A stretch of 64,000 nucleotides of DNA. It comes from Flavobacterium lipolyticum (GTDB lineage Bacteria > Bacteroidota > Bacteroidia > Flavobacteriales > Flavobacteriaceae). The stretch is taken from assembly GCF_020905335.1 (NCBI RefSeq), contig NZ_JAJJMN010000001.1, forward strand, positions 930,001-994,000. The letters are read 5' to 3'. Position numbers and translations under genes: made by a program. The stretch's first letter is position 1; each line of letters starts with the position of its first letter. Positions 24,725 through 33,551 of the stretch are shown here, piece after piece. Below the pieces are notes generated by a model, which was not told the origin of the DNA, did not search any database, and saw only the letters and a list, made by a program, of their open reading frames with translations.

Positions 24725-25255
24725 ATGAAAAAATCAATTTTAACCATAGTAATAGTAATCTTAGTCGCTTTTTCTGCTAATATTATTCTGGCCACTTCCA
24801 TAAAAAGAGAAACTACTGCCATAGAAGTTGCCGATTCAAGTCAGTTACAAACTGTTTATGATGCTTATTTTACGGTAAAAGATGCCTTAATTAAAAGCGA
24901 TGCCAAACTCACTTCGGCAAAAGCCAAAGATTTACTGGATGCCATCACAGCTATAAAAATGAACCAATTAAAGGGTGACGAACACAACACCTGGATGAAA
25001 GTCATGAAGAAAATAACGGCTGACGCTAAAAGTATTTCGGCTACCACAGATCTTAAAAAACAGCGTGAAACTTTCAAATCGCTCTCCAAAAACACTTACG
25101 AACTTATTAAAGTGTCAAAATCAGATCAGGCGGTATACAAACAACACTGCCCGATGGTCGATGCCGACTGGCTGAGCAAAGAAAAGACGATTAAAAATCC
25201 TTATTACGGTTCGTCAATGTTAACTTGCGGAAGTGTGGTAGAAACGATCAAGTAA
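24725..25255 (+). CDS. DUF3347 periplasmic protein, probable copper binding
   Basis: This 176-residue protein has an N-terminal signal/anchor (KKSILTIVIVILVAFSANII) followed by a helical DUF3347 domain (VYDAYFTVKDALIKSDA). The C-terminal signature has HCPM near residue 139, NPYYGSSM and TCG. The same Met/Cys/His motif occurs at the ends of CusB-like efflux proteins in Bacteroidota and is thought to bind copper. The HMA-AraC gene starts 2 bases after the stop. Confidence 0.85.
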   Translation: MKKSILTIVIVILVAFSANIILATSIKRETTAIEVADSSQLQTVYDAYFTVKDALIKSDAKLTSAKAKDLLDAITAIKMNQLKGDEHNTWMKVMKKITADAKSISATTDLKKQRETFKSLSKNTYELIKVSKSDQAVYKQHCPMVDADWLSKEKTIKNPYYGSSMLTCGSVVETIK

Positions 25256-25257
25256 AT

Positions 25258-25818
25258 ATGACACTCTGCATCAAAAACATGGTGTGCAGACGATGTATAA
25301 TGGTTGTGGAGTCTGAGTTTAAAAAACTCGGACTCCATCCAATTTCTGTGGTATTAGGCGAAGTCAAACTACAGGACTCTATTTCCGAAAGTCAAAAAAA
25401 AGTGCTGCTGAAAAGTTTACAAACACTGGGCTTTGATTTTATTGATGACAAAAAAAGCAAGACGGTGGAGAGCATAAAAAAAGGCATCGCTGACCTGATT
25501 CATTCTAAAAACAACGACCACAAAGTCAACTTGTCTGATCACTTAATTAAAAACCTCAGCCAGGATTACAGCACACTGAGCAATTTATTTTCAGAACTGG
25601 AAAACACAACTATTGAAAAATACTTTATCAGCCAAAAAATAGAAAAAGTAAAGGAGCTACTCCTTTATAGTAAACTGTCGTTAAGTCAGATTGCAGATAC
25701 ACTGAACTATAGCAATGTAGCGCATTTGAGCAATCAATTCAAGAAAATTACGGGCTTTACACCCACTAGCTTTAAACAATTGAAGGACAAAAAAAGCATT
25801 GAGATTGAGAATTTGTAA
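25258..25818 (+). CDS. AraC-family regulator with HMA-like metal-sensing N-terminus
   Basis: This 186-residue protein has an N-terminal ferredoxin-like domain (about 1-65, with CIKNMVCRRC supplying CxxC), an HMA-type metal site. The C-terminal AraC HTH (about 85-180) has LSLSQIADTLNYSNVAHLSN and FKKITGFTPTSFK. It probably senses a metal, likely Cu(I), and controls this cluster. ATG 25258, 2 bases after the DUF3347 stop, is preferred to an in-frame TTG inside that gene. Confidence 0.85.
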   Translation: MTLCIKNMVCRRCIMVVESEFKKLGLHPISVVLGEVKLQDSISESQKKVLLKSLQTLGFDFIDDKKSKTVESIKKGIADLIHSKNNDHKVNLSDHLIKNLSQDYSTLSNLFSELENTTIEKYFISQKIEKVKELLLYSKLSLSQIADTLNYSNVAHLSNQFKKITGFTPTSFKQLKDKKSIEIENL

Positions 25819-26287
25819 CCCTCTTTCATTTATTCTAACCCGTAACTAAAAGAATTTGAAAGATTTTGTTTTGAGCAGATTCTGCAGATTGAGCAGGTTT
25901 ACATTTTAAAAATTTGCTCCTAAATAATCCGCAAGATCTGTTCAAAATCTTTTAAAATCTGCATGACAAAAAAATTAGGGTTCCTATAAATGATTACACC
26001 CTTTACATAAGCCCTCGCGAGCTTTGTGACTGGCTGTTTTTTGAAATCTTACAAATCATTCTCAAAATTGTACAACCCCCAAGTAAGCTTTACTTCGGAA
26101 ATTTGCATTGTAACACTTAAAACATTGAAAAAATGACATTTACAGCCCGAGGGAAAAATTACGACAATGGGAACCTGAAGCGGAATGGAGATCAAAAGCA
26201 CCCAAATAACGCAGCTAAAAATCAAGTTCGGTTTTAGTAATTGTAAACACTTTACGATTACGAAATCCAAACCTTTAAAATATCAAT
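25819..26287. other. intergenic region ahead of the multicopper oxidase
   Basis: The left half carries an imperfect inverted repeat: AAAGATTTTG near 25858 against CAAAATCTTT near 25942, with related CAGATT/GATCTG stretches inside. It is AT-rich and REP-like. I see no -7 box I would assign to the oxidase, and no gene. Confidence 0.4.
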
Positions 26288-28525
26288 ATGAAACTACAGA
26301 CTATTATACTTCTCTTTTTAATCACTTTTAGTGCAAAAGCGCAAAAAGTGGTTCGTTACGATCTGCATGTTCGGGACACTATTGTGAATTTTTCCGGAAA
26401 AGAAAAAAGAGCTCTTACGGTCAACGGACAAATTCCGATGCCCACTCTGACTTTTACGGAAGGAGATATAGCAGAAATTTACGTCCACAACGACTTAAAA
26501 AAAGAAAACACCGCACTTCACTGGCACGGATTATTCCTTCCGAATAAGGAAGACGGTGTTCCTTATTTGACCCAAATGCCCATAAAACCAGGAACAACGC
26601 ACAAATACAGTTTTCCTATTATTCAAAATGGAACGTATTGGTATCATAGCCACTCGGGGTTACAGGAACAAATTGGTTTGTACGGTCTTTTTATCATCAA
26701 TAAAAAGAAAGACGATCCTACTATCAGAAAAGGAATCGATGATTTACCGACAATTCCGGTTATTCTAAGTGAATGGACGGATCTGAAACCGGAAAATGTA
26801 CAGCGAATGCTACACAATGCCGACGATTGGTTCGCCATAAAAAAAGGGACGACACAAAGTTATGCCGAAGCCATTAAACAAGGCCACTTTGCCACAAAGG
26901 TAACCAACGAATGGAAACGTATGAATGCCATGGACGTTAGTGATATTTATTACGAAAAGTTTCTGATCAACGGTAAAAACGAACAACAACTTTCACAATT
27001 TAAAGCAGGCGATAAAGTAAGACTGAGAATTGCAAACGGAGGCGCTTCGAGTTATTTTTGGCTGACCTACGGCGGTGGAAAAATAACTGTTGTGGCGAGT
27101 GACGGAAATGATGTTGAGCCCGTAGAAGTTGACCGTTTGATTATTTCGGTTTCGGAAACCTATGATGTGGTGGTTACTATCCCTGAAGATAAAAAATCCT
27201 TTGCATTTTTGGCTACAGCCGAAGACAGAACCGGATCTGCTTCATTATTTTTAGGAGCAGGAACGAAACAGTCTGTCAACCATCTTCCGAAATTAAAATA
27301 TTTCGAAGGAATGAAAATGATGAACGATATGATGAAAATGAACGGTGACATGAACGATATGGGCATGCAAATGTCGCTGAACAAAATGGATATGAATGCC
27401 GTTATGTATCCTGAGATTACCGGAGGCGGCGAGCCTATGAAAATGGAAGATCACTCCAATCACAACATGGAAGGCATGAACATGGCTACAGACACCACTG
27501 AGGTTGCCGGAATTACTACTCTGAATTACGGAATGCTGAAATCACCAACCATAACAACGCTGCCTAAAGATGCACCGGTAAAAGAACTGCGTTTTGAATT
27601 GTCCGGAAATATGAACCGTTATGTTTGGAGTTTAGACAATAAAGTTATTTCTGAAACCGATAAAATCCTGATCAAAAAAGGCGAAAACGTCCGAATCGTA
27701 TTGTACAACGGATCCATGATGCGGCACCCCATGCATTTACACGGACATGATTTTAGAATTTTGAACGAACATGGCGATTACTCTCCGTTAAAAAATGTGA
27801 TTGATATTATGCCAATGGAAACCGATACCATCGAATTTCAAGCCAATGCCGAAGGAGACTGGTTTTTTCATTGTCATATCCTGTACCACATGATGGCCGG
27901 AATGGGACGTATTTTTACTTACGAGAATCAGGCACCCAATCCGCTAATTCACGATAAAAAAATGGCCGATAAGATGCTAAAGATGGACGATCGTATGTTT
28001 CATTTTAGAGCCGAAAATGACTTTGCTTCCAACGGAAATGACGGAGAAGTTCTTTTAAGCAGTACGCGTTGGAGTATTGGTACCGAATGGAGATTAGGTT
28101 ATAACAACAAAAACGGTTTCGAAACTGAGACACACATTGGACGCTACATAGGCAAAATGCAATGGTTTATGCCTTTCATCGGTTTTGACTGGCGTTACAG
28201 AAAAATGGGAATTGACGAACAGGAACAAAATATGTTTGGACAGAAGAATACCAAAGACCATCGTTCGGTTTTAAGCGCCGGTATTGAGTACACCTTACCT
28301 ATGCTGGTAAAAGCACAAGTTGAGGTTTTTACGGATGGAAATGTCCGAATTCAGTTTGAGCGAAAAGACATTCCCCTTGCCAGACGTCTGCGTATGAATT
28401 TGATGTGGAATACAGATAAGGAGTATATGGCCGGTCTGAAATACATCGTTGGACGAAATTTCGGAATCACAACGCATTATGACAGTGATATGGGAGTTGG
28501 TTTCGGAGTAAATCTCAATTACTAA
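26288..28525 (+). CDS. multicopper oxidase (CopA-like) fused to a CopB-like C-terminal barrel
   Basis: The 745-residue protein has a signal peptide ending AKAQ (about 19), then three cupredoxin domains. Copper ligand motifs are HWHG (78-81), WYHSH (118-122), HPMHLHGHDF (about 479-488) and HCHILYHMMAGM (about 528-539). A Met-rich segment (about 340-400) resembles the Cu-binding insert of CopA/CueO. After residue 560 the protein continues with about 180 residues of alternating aromatic strands ending GVGFGVNLNY, like the outer-membrane protein CopB. It probably oxidises Cu(I) and anchors to the outer membrane. Confidence 0.88.
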   Translation: MKLQTIILLFLITFSAKAQKVVRYDLHVRDTIVNFSGKEKRALTVNGQIPMPTLTFTEGDIAEIYVHNDLKKENTALHWHGLFLPNKEDGVPYLTQMPIKPGTTHKYSFPIIQNGTYWYHSHSGLQEQIGLYGLFIINKKKDDPTIRKGIDDLPTIPVILSEWTDLKPENVQRMLHNADDWFAIKKGTTQSYAEAIKQGHFATKVTNEWKRMNAMDVSDIYYEKFLINGKNEQQLSQFKAGDKVRLRIANGGASSYFWLTYGGGKITVVASDGNDVEPVEVDRLIISVSETYDVVVTIPEDKKSFAFLATAEDRTGSASLFLGAGTKQSVNHLPKLKYFEGMKMMNDMMKMNGDMNDMGMQMSLNKMDMNAVMYPEITGGGEPMKMEDHSNHNMEGMNMATDTTEVAGITTLNYGMLKSPTITTLPKDAPVKELRFELSGNMNRYVWSLDNKVISETDKILIKKGENVRIVLYNGSMMRHPMHLHGHDFRILNEHGDYSPLKNVIDIMPMETDTIEFQANAEGDWFFHCHILYHMMAGMGRIFTYENQAPNPLIHDKKMADKMLKMDDRMFHFRAENDFASNGNDGEVLLSSTRWSIGTEWRLGYNNKNGFETETHIGRYIGKMQWFMPFIGFDWRYRKMGIDEQEQNMFGQKNTKDHRSVLSAGIEYTLPMLVKAQVEVFTDGNVRIQFERKDIPLARRLRMNLMWNTDKEYMAGLKYIVGRNFGITTHYDSDMGVGFGVNLNY

Positions 28526-28662
28526 ACAGATCGGCGTATCTACTTTAACTCAAATGTATAGCCTAGAAATGCTATAATAACCTTCTCTTTATGCCCCGTT
28601 TTAAAATGAATTATTACAAAAACATTAACTAAACCGTAAGAGTTAACTTTAGAAAGTCTTTT

Positions 28663-28670
28663 TATATTTG
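28663..28670 (+). promoter_or_regulatory. -7 box of the CC-rich small protein
   Basis: TATATTTG matches TAnnTTTG, about 54 bases ahead of ATG 28724, giving the gene its own promoter after the oxidase. Confidence 0.5.
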
Positions 28671-28723
28671 AATTTCTATCTTCAATTAAAAAACAAAATC
28701 GTAAAACCTTAAATTAAACAAAA

Positions 28724-28918
28724 ATGAAAAACTTATTTGCCGTTTTAGCTGTTGCTTTATTTACAATTGGTGTTCAGGCTCAAGACACTAAGCCAGCTCC
28801 AAAAAAAGAAAAAGCTAAAAAAGAATCCTGTTGTAAAAAAATAGACAATGCGAAAACTGACACTGCAAAGACAGATACTGCAAAATCAGACAAGAAATCT
28901 TGTTGCGCTAAAAAATAA
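28724..28918 (+). CDS. small exported Lys/Cys-rich protein
   Basis: This 64-residue protein has a signal peptide (MKNLFAVLAVALFTIGVQAQ) followed by a highly charged mature part: Lys-rich, with two double-cysteine motifs (SCCKK and SCCAK) around a short DTAKT repeat. The double cysteines and the position behind the multicopper oxidase suggest a periplasmic metal-buffering peptide (inference). It has its own -7 box and terminator. Confidence 0.7.
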   Translation: MKNLFAVLAVALFTIGVQAQDTKPAPKKEKAKKESCCKKIDNAKTDTAKTDTAKSDKKSCCAKK

Positions 28919-28937
28919 ACGAAACTTACTTTCAACA

Positions 28938-28967
28938 AAAAAGAGGCTATCATTAGCCTCTTTTTTT
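28938..28967 (+). terminator. terminator of the CC-rich gene
   Basis: AAAGAGGCTA and TAGCCTCTTT pair over 10 bp around TCAT, followed by T residues. Confidence 0.85.
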
Positions 28968-29272
28968 GTTCCCCGTCCTTTCGACTAAGATCAACGATAA
29001 CAGAAAAATCTGCGAAATCCGCTAAATCTCCTTGTAAAAAACGCCCCAACCAAAGGGAACGCGTAAAGCGATTGTCACAAACTACATTCGACATCTATCA
29101 TTTGACTTTAAATTGCATACTAATTCATGACCAAATGCCTGTCTCTATTCCCTTAACCAAGCTCTAAATTTCATCAAAGGTCATCATTGCTCCTCCCAGA
29201 TATCTGAACATTTGCAAAAAATAATTTGCAAAATCACTTCGTGCGTTCCCTTTGGCGGAATTTGGCGAAAAA
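28968..29272. other. intergenic region with inverted-repeat remnants
   Basis: CCAAAGGGAACGC (29050-29062) and GCGTTCCCTTTGG (29243-29255) are perfect 13-bp inverted arms about 180 bases apart. The bases around them look like degenerate copies of the intergenic repeats common in this window. No gene is seen. Confidence 0.45.
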
Positions 29273-29725
29273 CTATTTAACGCGAACGCTCCACTCAAAG
29301 TCCATTTCAGAAACAGGAGTACCACTTTCGTCTGTTCCAATTGATTTCATCCAGAAGGTTTGTCCTTCACCGGTTTTGATTGTTTCTTTAATCGCATCGG
29401 CTATTAAGTGTCCGTCATTACAAACAAATGTTATTCTTCCTGTCGCCTTTTTGGTAAAGTTACCTTTATTGTTTGCGACTAACATCGAAATCTTTTTCCC
29501 GCTTTGTTGAATCTGAGAGATTACCAATGCTCCGGTAGTTAACTCTGCTGCCATTGCCTGAACGGCAAAATACATCGAATTGAACGGATTTTGATTGATC
29601 CATCGGTGCTTAACACTTACGACGCATCTGTCTTTGTCGATTGCCTTTACACGAACGCCACAAATGTAGGCCGACGGCAGTTTGAATAATACAAATTTAT
29701 TGAGTTTAGAAACCGATAATCCCAT
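29273..29725 (-). CDS. DUF4442 hotdog-fold (thioesterase-like) protein
   Basis: This 150-residue cytoplasmic protein matches the hotdog-fold DUF4442 pattern, with RWINQNPFNSMYFAVQAMAAEL as the central helix and following strands. Such proteins resemble acyl-CoA thioesterases, but the substrate is unknown. ATG 29725 (MGLSVSKLNK) is chosen over an in-frame start 78 bases upstream, whose extra residues do not look coded. Confidence 0.8.
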   Translation of the reverse strand: MGLSVSKLNKFVLFKLPSAYICGVRVKAIDKDRCVVSVKHRWINQNPFNSMYFAVQAMAAELTTGALVISQIQQSGKKISMLVANNKGNFTKKATGRITFVCNDGHLIADAIKETIKTGEGQTFWMKSIGTDESGTPVSEMDFEWSVRVK

Positions 29726-29920
29726 GATGTTTATTTTTTTATGTAAAAATACAAAAAAACTATGCGCGCACAATAAATTACAACTACTTTCAAGGACTAC
29801 CAATAAAATCAGGTACTCCGGATGATTTTCAGCGTTTTATCCGTACTTAAACCATTTTAAACTTGTTAATATTTTGTTAATATTTGGTACTATGCAAAAC
29901 AAGATACTGTCTTTTAGATA

Positions 29921-29928
29921 TATATTTG
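29921..29928 (+). promoter_or_regulatory. -7 box of the DUF4870 gene
   Basis: TATATTTG fits TAnnTTTG and lies 29 bases before ATG 29957. Confidence 0.55.
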
Positions 29929-29956
29929 CATAAGAAATTACTATATACTTTTAATC

Positions 29957-30436
29957 ATGGAAACAACAACACCACTCATCATGGAAACTTCATCAGAAAA
30001 GAACACTGCAACGTTCACACACTTAAGCACTTTAAGTCAGTACATCATTCCATTTGGGAATTACATTTTCCCGATATTAATCTGGACGAGTTACAAAGAC
30101 AAATCAGAATTTGTAAACCACCATGGAAAACAGACTTTAAATTTTCAACTAAGTCTTCTGCTTTACACTCTGGTTTTGGCCTTAATTGCCATCCCGATCT
30201 TCATCACTGTTTTTTTACAAAATATTCCTATGGAAGCTGTATTTAACGACGAAGATTTCATCATCAGAAATTTTGACTTTAATGGAAACATTGCATTATT
30301 AAGTATTGGAGCAACAGCCGTTTTACTTTTTGGATTATTAAAATTTGTTGAATTCTTTTTAGTGATTTATGCTTCAATAAAAGCATCAAACGGAGAATTA
30401 TACAAGTATCCGATAACAATTCCTTTTATCAAGTAG
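29957..30436 (+). CDS. DUF4870 membrane protein
   Basis: This 159-residue protein has a polar N-terminus, then membrane segments near residues 28-48, 66-92 and 115-142. The motif FVNHHGKQTLNFQLSLLLY is typical of DUF4870. In Bacteroidota this family often sits beside PspC and PadR genes, and it does so here, with 221 bases of repeat-rich DNA before the PadR gene. The function is not established. Confidence 0.85.
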   Translation: METTTPLIMETSSEKNTATFTHLSTLSQYIIPFGNYIFPILIWTSYKDKSEFVNHHGKQTLNFQLSLLLYTLVLALIAIPIFITVFLQNIPMEAVFNDEDFIIRNFDFNGNIALLSIGATAVLLFGLLKFVEFFLVIYASIKASNGELYKYPITIPFIK

Positions 30437-30514
30437 GCCTTGACTTCGCTCAGTCTAACATAAAAATTAAAAGTTATAGTCGGAACCTTATTGACCATCA
30501 TCAGAAAAGTTCCG

Positions 30515-30619
30515 AAATCAATCATCAATCATCAATCACCCGAGCCGGAAGGGCAAACCGGCATCTCAATCATCAATCAATCATCAATCAATCATCATCA
30601 ATCAATCATCATCAATCAA
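30515..30619 (+). repeat. CAATCAT-type tandem repeat upstream of the PadR gene
   Basis: Runs of ATCAATC/ATCATCA units fill 30515-30538 and 30566-30619, interrupted by a GC-richer insert at about 30539-30565. They end about 40 bases before the PadR ATG. Slippage here would change the length of the leader or promoter of the PadR-PspC operon. Confidence 0.75.
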
Positions 30620-30657
30620 AAAACGAATTGTTCAATCAAAAAAAACAAAATGAAATT

Positions 30658-30990
30658 ATGAACATTGAAAACACAAAAGCACAGATGCGCAAAGGTGTTC
30701 TTGAGTTTTGCATCTTATCTGTATTAAAAGAAAAAGATGCCTACACATCAGAAATATTAGACACTTTAAAAAACGCAAAATTACTAGTTGTTGAGGGAAC
30801 AGTTTATCCACTTTTAACTAGGCTGAAAAACGACGGTTTGCTTAATTATCGATGGGAAGAATCTACTTCAGGACCACCAAGGAAATATTATGGATTAACC
30901 GAAATAGGACAAACATTTTTAAACGAACTTAGCGGTACCTGGACAGAATTGTCTGACGCCGTAAAACTAATCACCAATCAAAATCAATAA
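30658..30990 (+). CDS. PadR-family transcriptional regulator
   Basis: This 110-residue winged-helix protein carries the PadR core: MRKGVLEFCILSVLKEKDAY, then SEILDTLKNAKLLVVEGTVY and PLLTRLKNDGLLNYRWEES, then GPPRKYYGLTEIG. ATG 30658 is preferred to an upstream in-frame TTG in repeat-derived sequence. It starts the operon with PspC (3-base gap) and probably represses it. Confidence 0.92.
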   Translation: MNIENTKAQMRKGVLEFCILSVLKEKDAYTSEILDTLKNAKLLVVEGTVYPLLTRLKNDGLLNYRWEESTSGPPRKYYGLTEIGQTFLNELSGTWTELSDAVKLITNQNQ

Positions 30991-30993
30991 GTC

Positions 30994-32727
30994 ATGAACA
31001 AAACAGTAAATATTAACTTAGGCGGTATGGTTTTTCACATCGATGAAGATGCATATCTAAAACTGACACGCTATTTTGACGCCATAAAACGATCTCTTAC
31101 CAACTCGTCCGGACAGGATGAAATTATCAAAGATATCGAAATGCGTATCTCAGAATTATTAATTGAGAAACAAAAAAGCGATAAACATGTTGTAGGACTG
31201 AAAGATGTGGATGAGGTGATTACCGTTATGGGGCAGCCAGAAGACTATATTCTGGAAGATGAAGAAAAAACTAGTCAGTCTTTTAATGATTACGGAACAA
31301 GAAAACACAAAAAATTATACCGTGACAAAGAAAAAGGAATGATTGGTGGTGTAGCAACCGGTTTAGGGCATTATTTTGGAATTGACGCTGTTTGGATCAA
31401 AATTATCTTCTTAATATTTGTTTTCGCAGGTTTTGGAACCGGAATCTTAGCGTACTTCGTTCTTTGGATCGTTACTCCTGAAGCGATTACTACTTCGGAG
31501 AAACTGGAAATGACTGGTGAACCGGTAACGATCTCGAACATTGAGAAAAAAGTTCGTGAAGAAATTGAAAACTTATCTGATAAATTTAAAAATGCAGATT
31601 ATGACGCAATGGGAAACCAGGTAAAGTCGGGAGCTGAGAGAATAAGTAGTTCATTTGGAGACTTTATCATGACGGTTTTTAAAATATTTGCCAAATTCTT
31701 GGGAGTCATTTTAATCATATCCGGAATCAGTACTTTGATTATGTTGTTAATTGGAGTTTTCACTTTGGGAACTAATGTTTTTGTTGATTTTCCATGGCAA
31801 AACTTTGTAGATGCCGGAAACTTTACAGATTATCCGCTTTGGTCATTTGGTTTATTAATGTTCTTTGCTGTTGGAATTCCATTTTTCTTTTTGACCCTTT
31901 TAGGTTTCAAATTGTTATCTCCAAACCTGAAGTCTATTGGAAACATTACCAAATATACCTTGTTAGCCATTTGGATTATTGCAGTTGCTATCGCAATCAG
32001 CATTGGAATCAAACAAGCGACAGAACTTTCATACGACAACAAAATGGTCGAGAAAAAATCAATCAACATTACTCCAAAAGATACTCTTTTCGTAAAATTC
32101 AGATACAATGATTATTATGCCAAAGATCTGGACCACCACAGTGATTTTGAATTTGTACAGGACTCAGCCAACAATCAGTTGATCTATTCTAACGATGTTC
32201 GCTTACATGTTTTACCTACAGATGAAGCTGCTCCTTACATTCAAATTGAAAAAACAGCCAGAGGAAACTCGTTTATCAATGCCAAACAAAGAGCAGAAAA
32301 AATTAGCTACAAGTTTGAGCTTAACGGAAACCATTTGATTTTAGACAATTATTTCCTGACAGATGTAAAAAATAAATTCAGAGGACAGGAAGTCGATGTA
32401 TATTTGTACTTACCTGAAGGACAATTATTCAAGCCGGATTCATCTGTACAAGATTATGACGATTCTGACAATGATTTTTTCAACTTACACTTTAGCGGTA
32501 ACTACAATTACAAAGTACAAGGTTCAAAAATTAAATGTCTTGACTGCCCTGCCGAAGAAAACGAGTATGGAGATGAGTATGACGACACGACTGAAGAAAG
32601 TGTTATGGAGAACGATACCGTAAACGAAGTTTCTATTAAAGTTAATGGAAAAGAAATTTTAAACGGAAAGAAAACCAACGGAAGATTAACCACTGATAAA
32701 AACGGAGTTGTAATCAAAATTAACTAG
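30994..32727 (+). CDS. PspC-domain membrane protein
   Basis: The 577-residue protein has an N-terminal region (about 1-95; KTVNINLGGMVFHIDEDAYL), a PspC domain at about 105-165 (KLYRDKEKGMIGGVATGLG, ending in a membrane helix), three more membrane segments (about 225-345), and a C-terminal extracytoplasmic beta-rich part resembling the GIN/DUF4097 type, with a CLDC motif near residue 512. It is probably an envelope-stress component. It is followed 3 bases later by a GIN-domain lipoprotein. Confidence 0.9.
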   Translation: MNKTVNINLGGMVFHIDEDAYLKLTRYFDAIKRSLTNSSGQDEIIKDIEMRISELLIEKQKSDKHVVGLKDVDEVITVMGQPEDYILEDEEKTSQSFNDYGTRKHKKLYRDKEKGMIGGVATGLGHYFGIDAVWIKIIFLIFVFAGFGTGILAYFVLWIVTPEAITTSEKLEMTGEPVTISNIEKKVREEIENLSDKFKNADYDAMGNQVKSGAERISSSFGDFIMTVFKIFAKFLGVILIISGISTLIMLLIGVFTLGTNVFVDFPWQNFVDAGNFTDYPLWSFGLLMFFAVGIPFFFLTLLGFKLLSPNLKSIGNITKYTLLAIWIIAVAIAISIGIKQATELSYDNKMVEKKSINITPKDTLFVKFRYNDYYAKDLDHHSDFEFVQDSANNQLIYSNDVRLHVLPTDEAAPYIQIEKTARGNSFINAKQRAEKISYKFELNGNHLILDNYFLTDVKNKFRGQEVDVYLYLPEGQLFKPDSSVQDYDDSDNDFFNLHFSGNYNYKVQGSKIKCLDCPAEENEYGDEYDDTTEESVMENDTVNEVSIKVNGKEILNGKKTNGRLTTDKNGVVIKIN

Positions 32728-32730
32728 GCC

Positions 32731-33465
32731 ATGATAAAAATAATCATTCATATTACAAAATTCATTATTGCAGCAGTTACTGCATTATTGTTTGCCTCTT
32801 GTAACTTTAATGTGAATAGTATTAAAGGAAGCGGAAATGTTACTACTGAAAAAAGAACCATACCTGGCAATTTTACAAAAGTGTCGGTTAGCAATGCGAT
32901 AGATCTTGTTATTATCCAATCTGATTCTACGGAAGTTGTTGTGGAAGCTGACGATAACATACAAAAGGAAATCACAACAAAAGTGGAAAACGGAACGTTA
33001 TACATCAAATGCAAATACAATAGTTTTCAGGATATTGCCACAAAAAGGGTAACCGTAAAAATGCCTGTTATCGACAAATTAGTCGCCTGGAGCGCCGCAT
33101 CTATCATAAGTAAAGGCCTAATTCAGGGTCAGGATATTAATATTGAAGCTTCAAGTGCTTCAACTGTAGATGTGAATATCGAATCGGATAACATTACTTG
33201 TGATTCAGACAGCGGGAGCTCTATCCGCCTCGAAGGAAAAGCATTAAAAATGCAGGCTTCAGCTTCAAGCGGTGGTAGTGTTAGTGCTCGTAAACTATTG
33301 GCAAATGAAATTCATGCAGAAGCCTCAAGCGGAGGAGACGTAAATGTTCATCCAATTGTAAATCTGAAAGCCTCAGCCAGCAGCGGAGGAACTATCAATT
33401 ATGACATCACTCCAAAAACAATTGAAAAAACTTCAAGTTCGGGAGGAACGATTAGCCAGGGATAA
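32731..33465 (+). CDS. GIN-domain (DUF2807) lipoprotein
   Basis: This 244-residue protein has a lipoprotein signal (lipidated Cys in LLFASCNFN, about residue 25) and then a right-handed beta-helix DUF2807 domain. Its start, GSGNVTTEKRTIPGNFTKVSV, is the family hallmark, and Ser/Gly-rich coils such as ASASSGGSVS recur through the C-terminal half. It is the fourth member of the DUF4870-PadR-PspC group; its role is unknown. Confidence 0.9.
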   Translation: MIKIIIHITKFIIAAVTALLFASCNFNVNSIKGSGNVTTEKRTIPGNFTKVSVSNAIDLVIIQSDSTEVVVEADDNIQKEITTKVENGTLYIKCKYNSFQDIATKRVTVKMPVIDKLVAWSAASIISKGLIQGQDINIEASSASTVDVNIESDNITCDSDSGSSIRLEGKALKMQASASSGGSVSARKLLANEIHAEASSGGDVNVHPIVNLKASASSGGTINYDITPKTIEKTSSSGGTISQG

Positions 33466-33488
33466 ACCTTATTTATCTGTTAAATGTA

Positions 33489-33522
33489 AAAAAATCATTC
33501 ATCGAAAGTGGATGATTTTTTT
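33489..33522 (+). terminator. terminator between the two GIN-domain genes
   Basis: AAAATCATTCATC and GATGATTTTTTT pair around GAAAGTG with one bulge, followed by T residues. Together with the -7 box right behind it, this separates the second GIN gene from the operon. Confidence 0.65.
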
Positions 33523-33529
33523 ATATTTG
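33522..33529 (+). promoter_or_regulatory. -7 box of the second GIN-domain gene
   Basis: TATATTTG matches TAnnTTTG and lies 22 bases before ATG 33552. Confidence 0.55.
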
Positions 33530-33551
33530 TCCAAATCAAATCTTAGAATTA

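Noticed and set aside
26049-26270. Leftward 73-codon frame ahead of the multicopper oxidase
   Set aside because: There is no promoter, conserved motif or coupled neighbour; it lies in the probable regulatory region of the oxidase gene.
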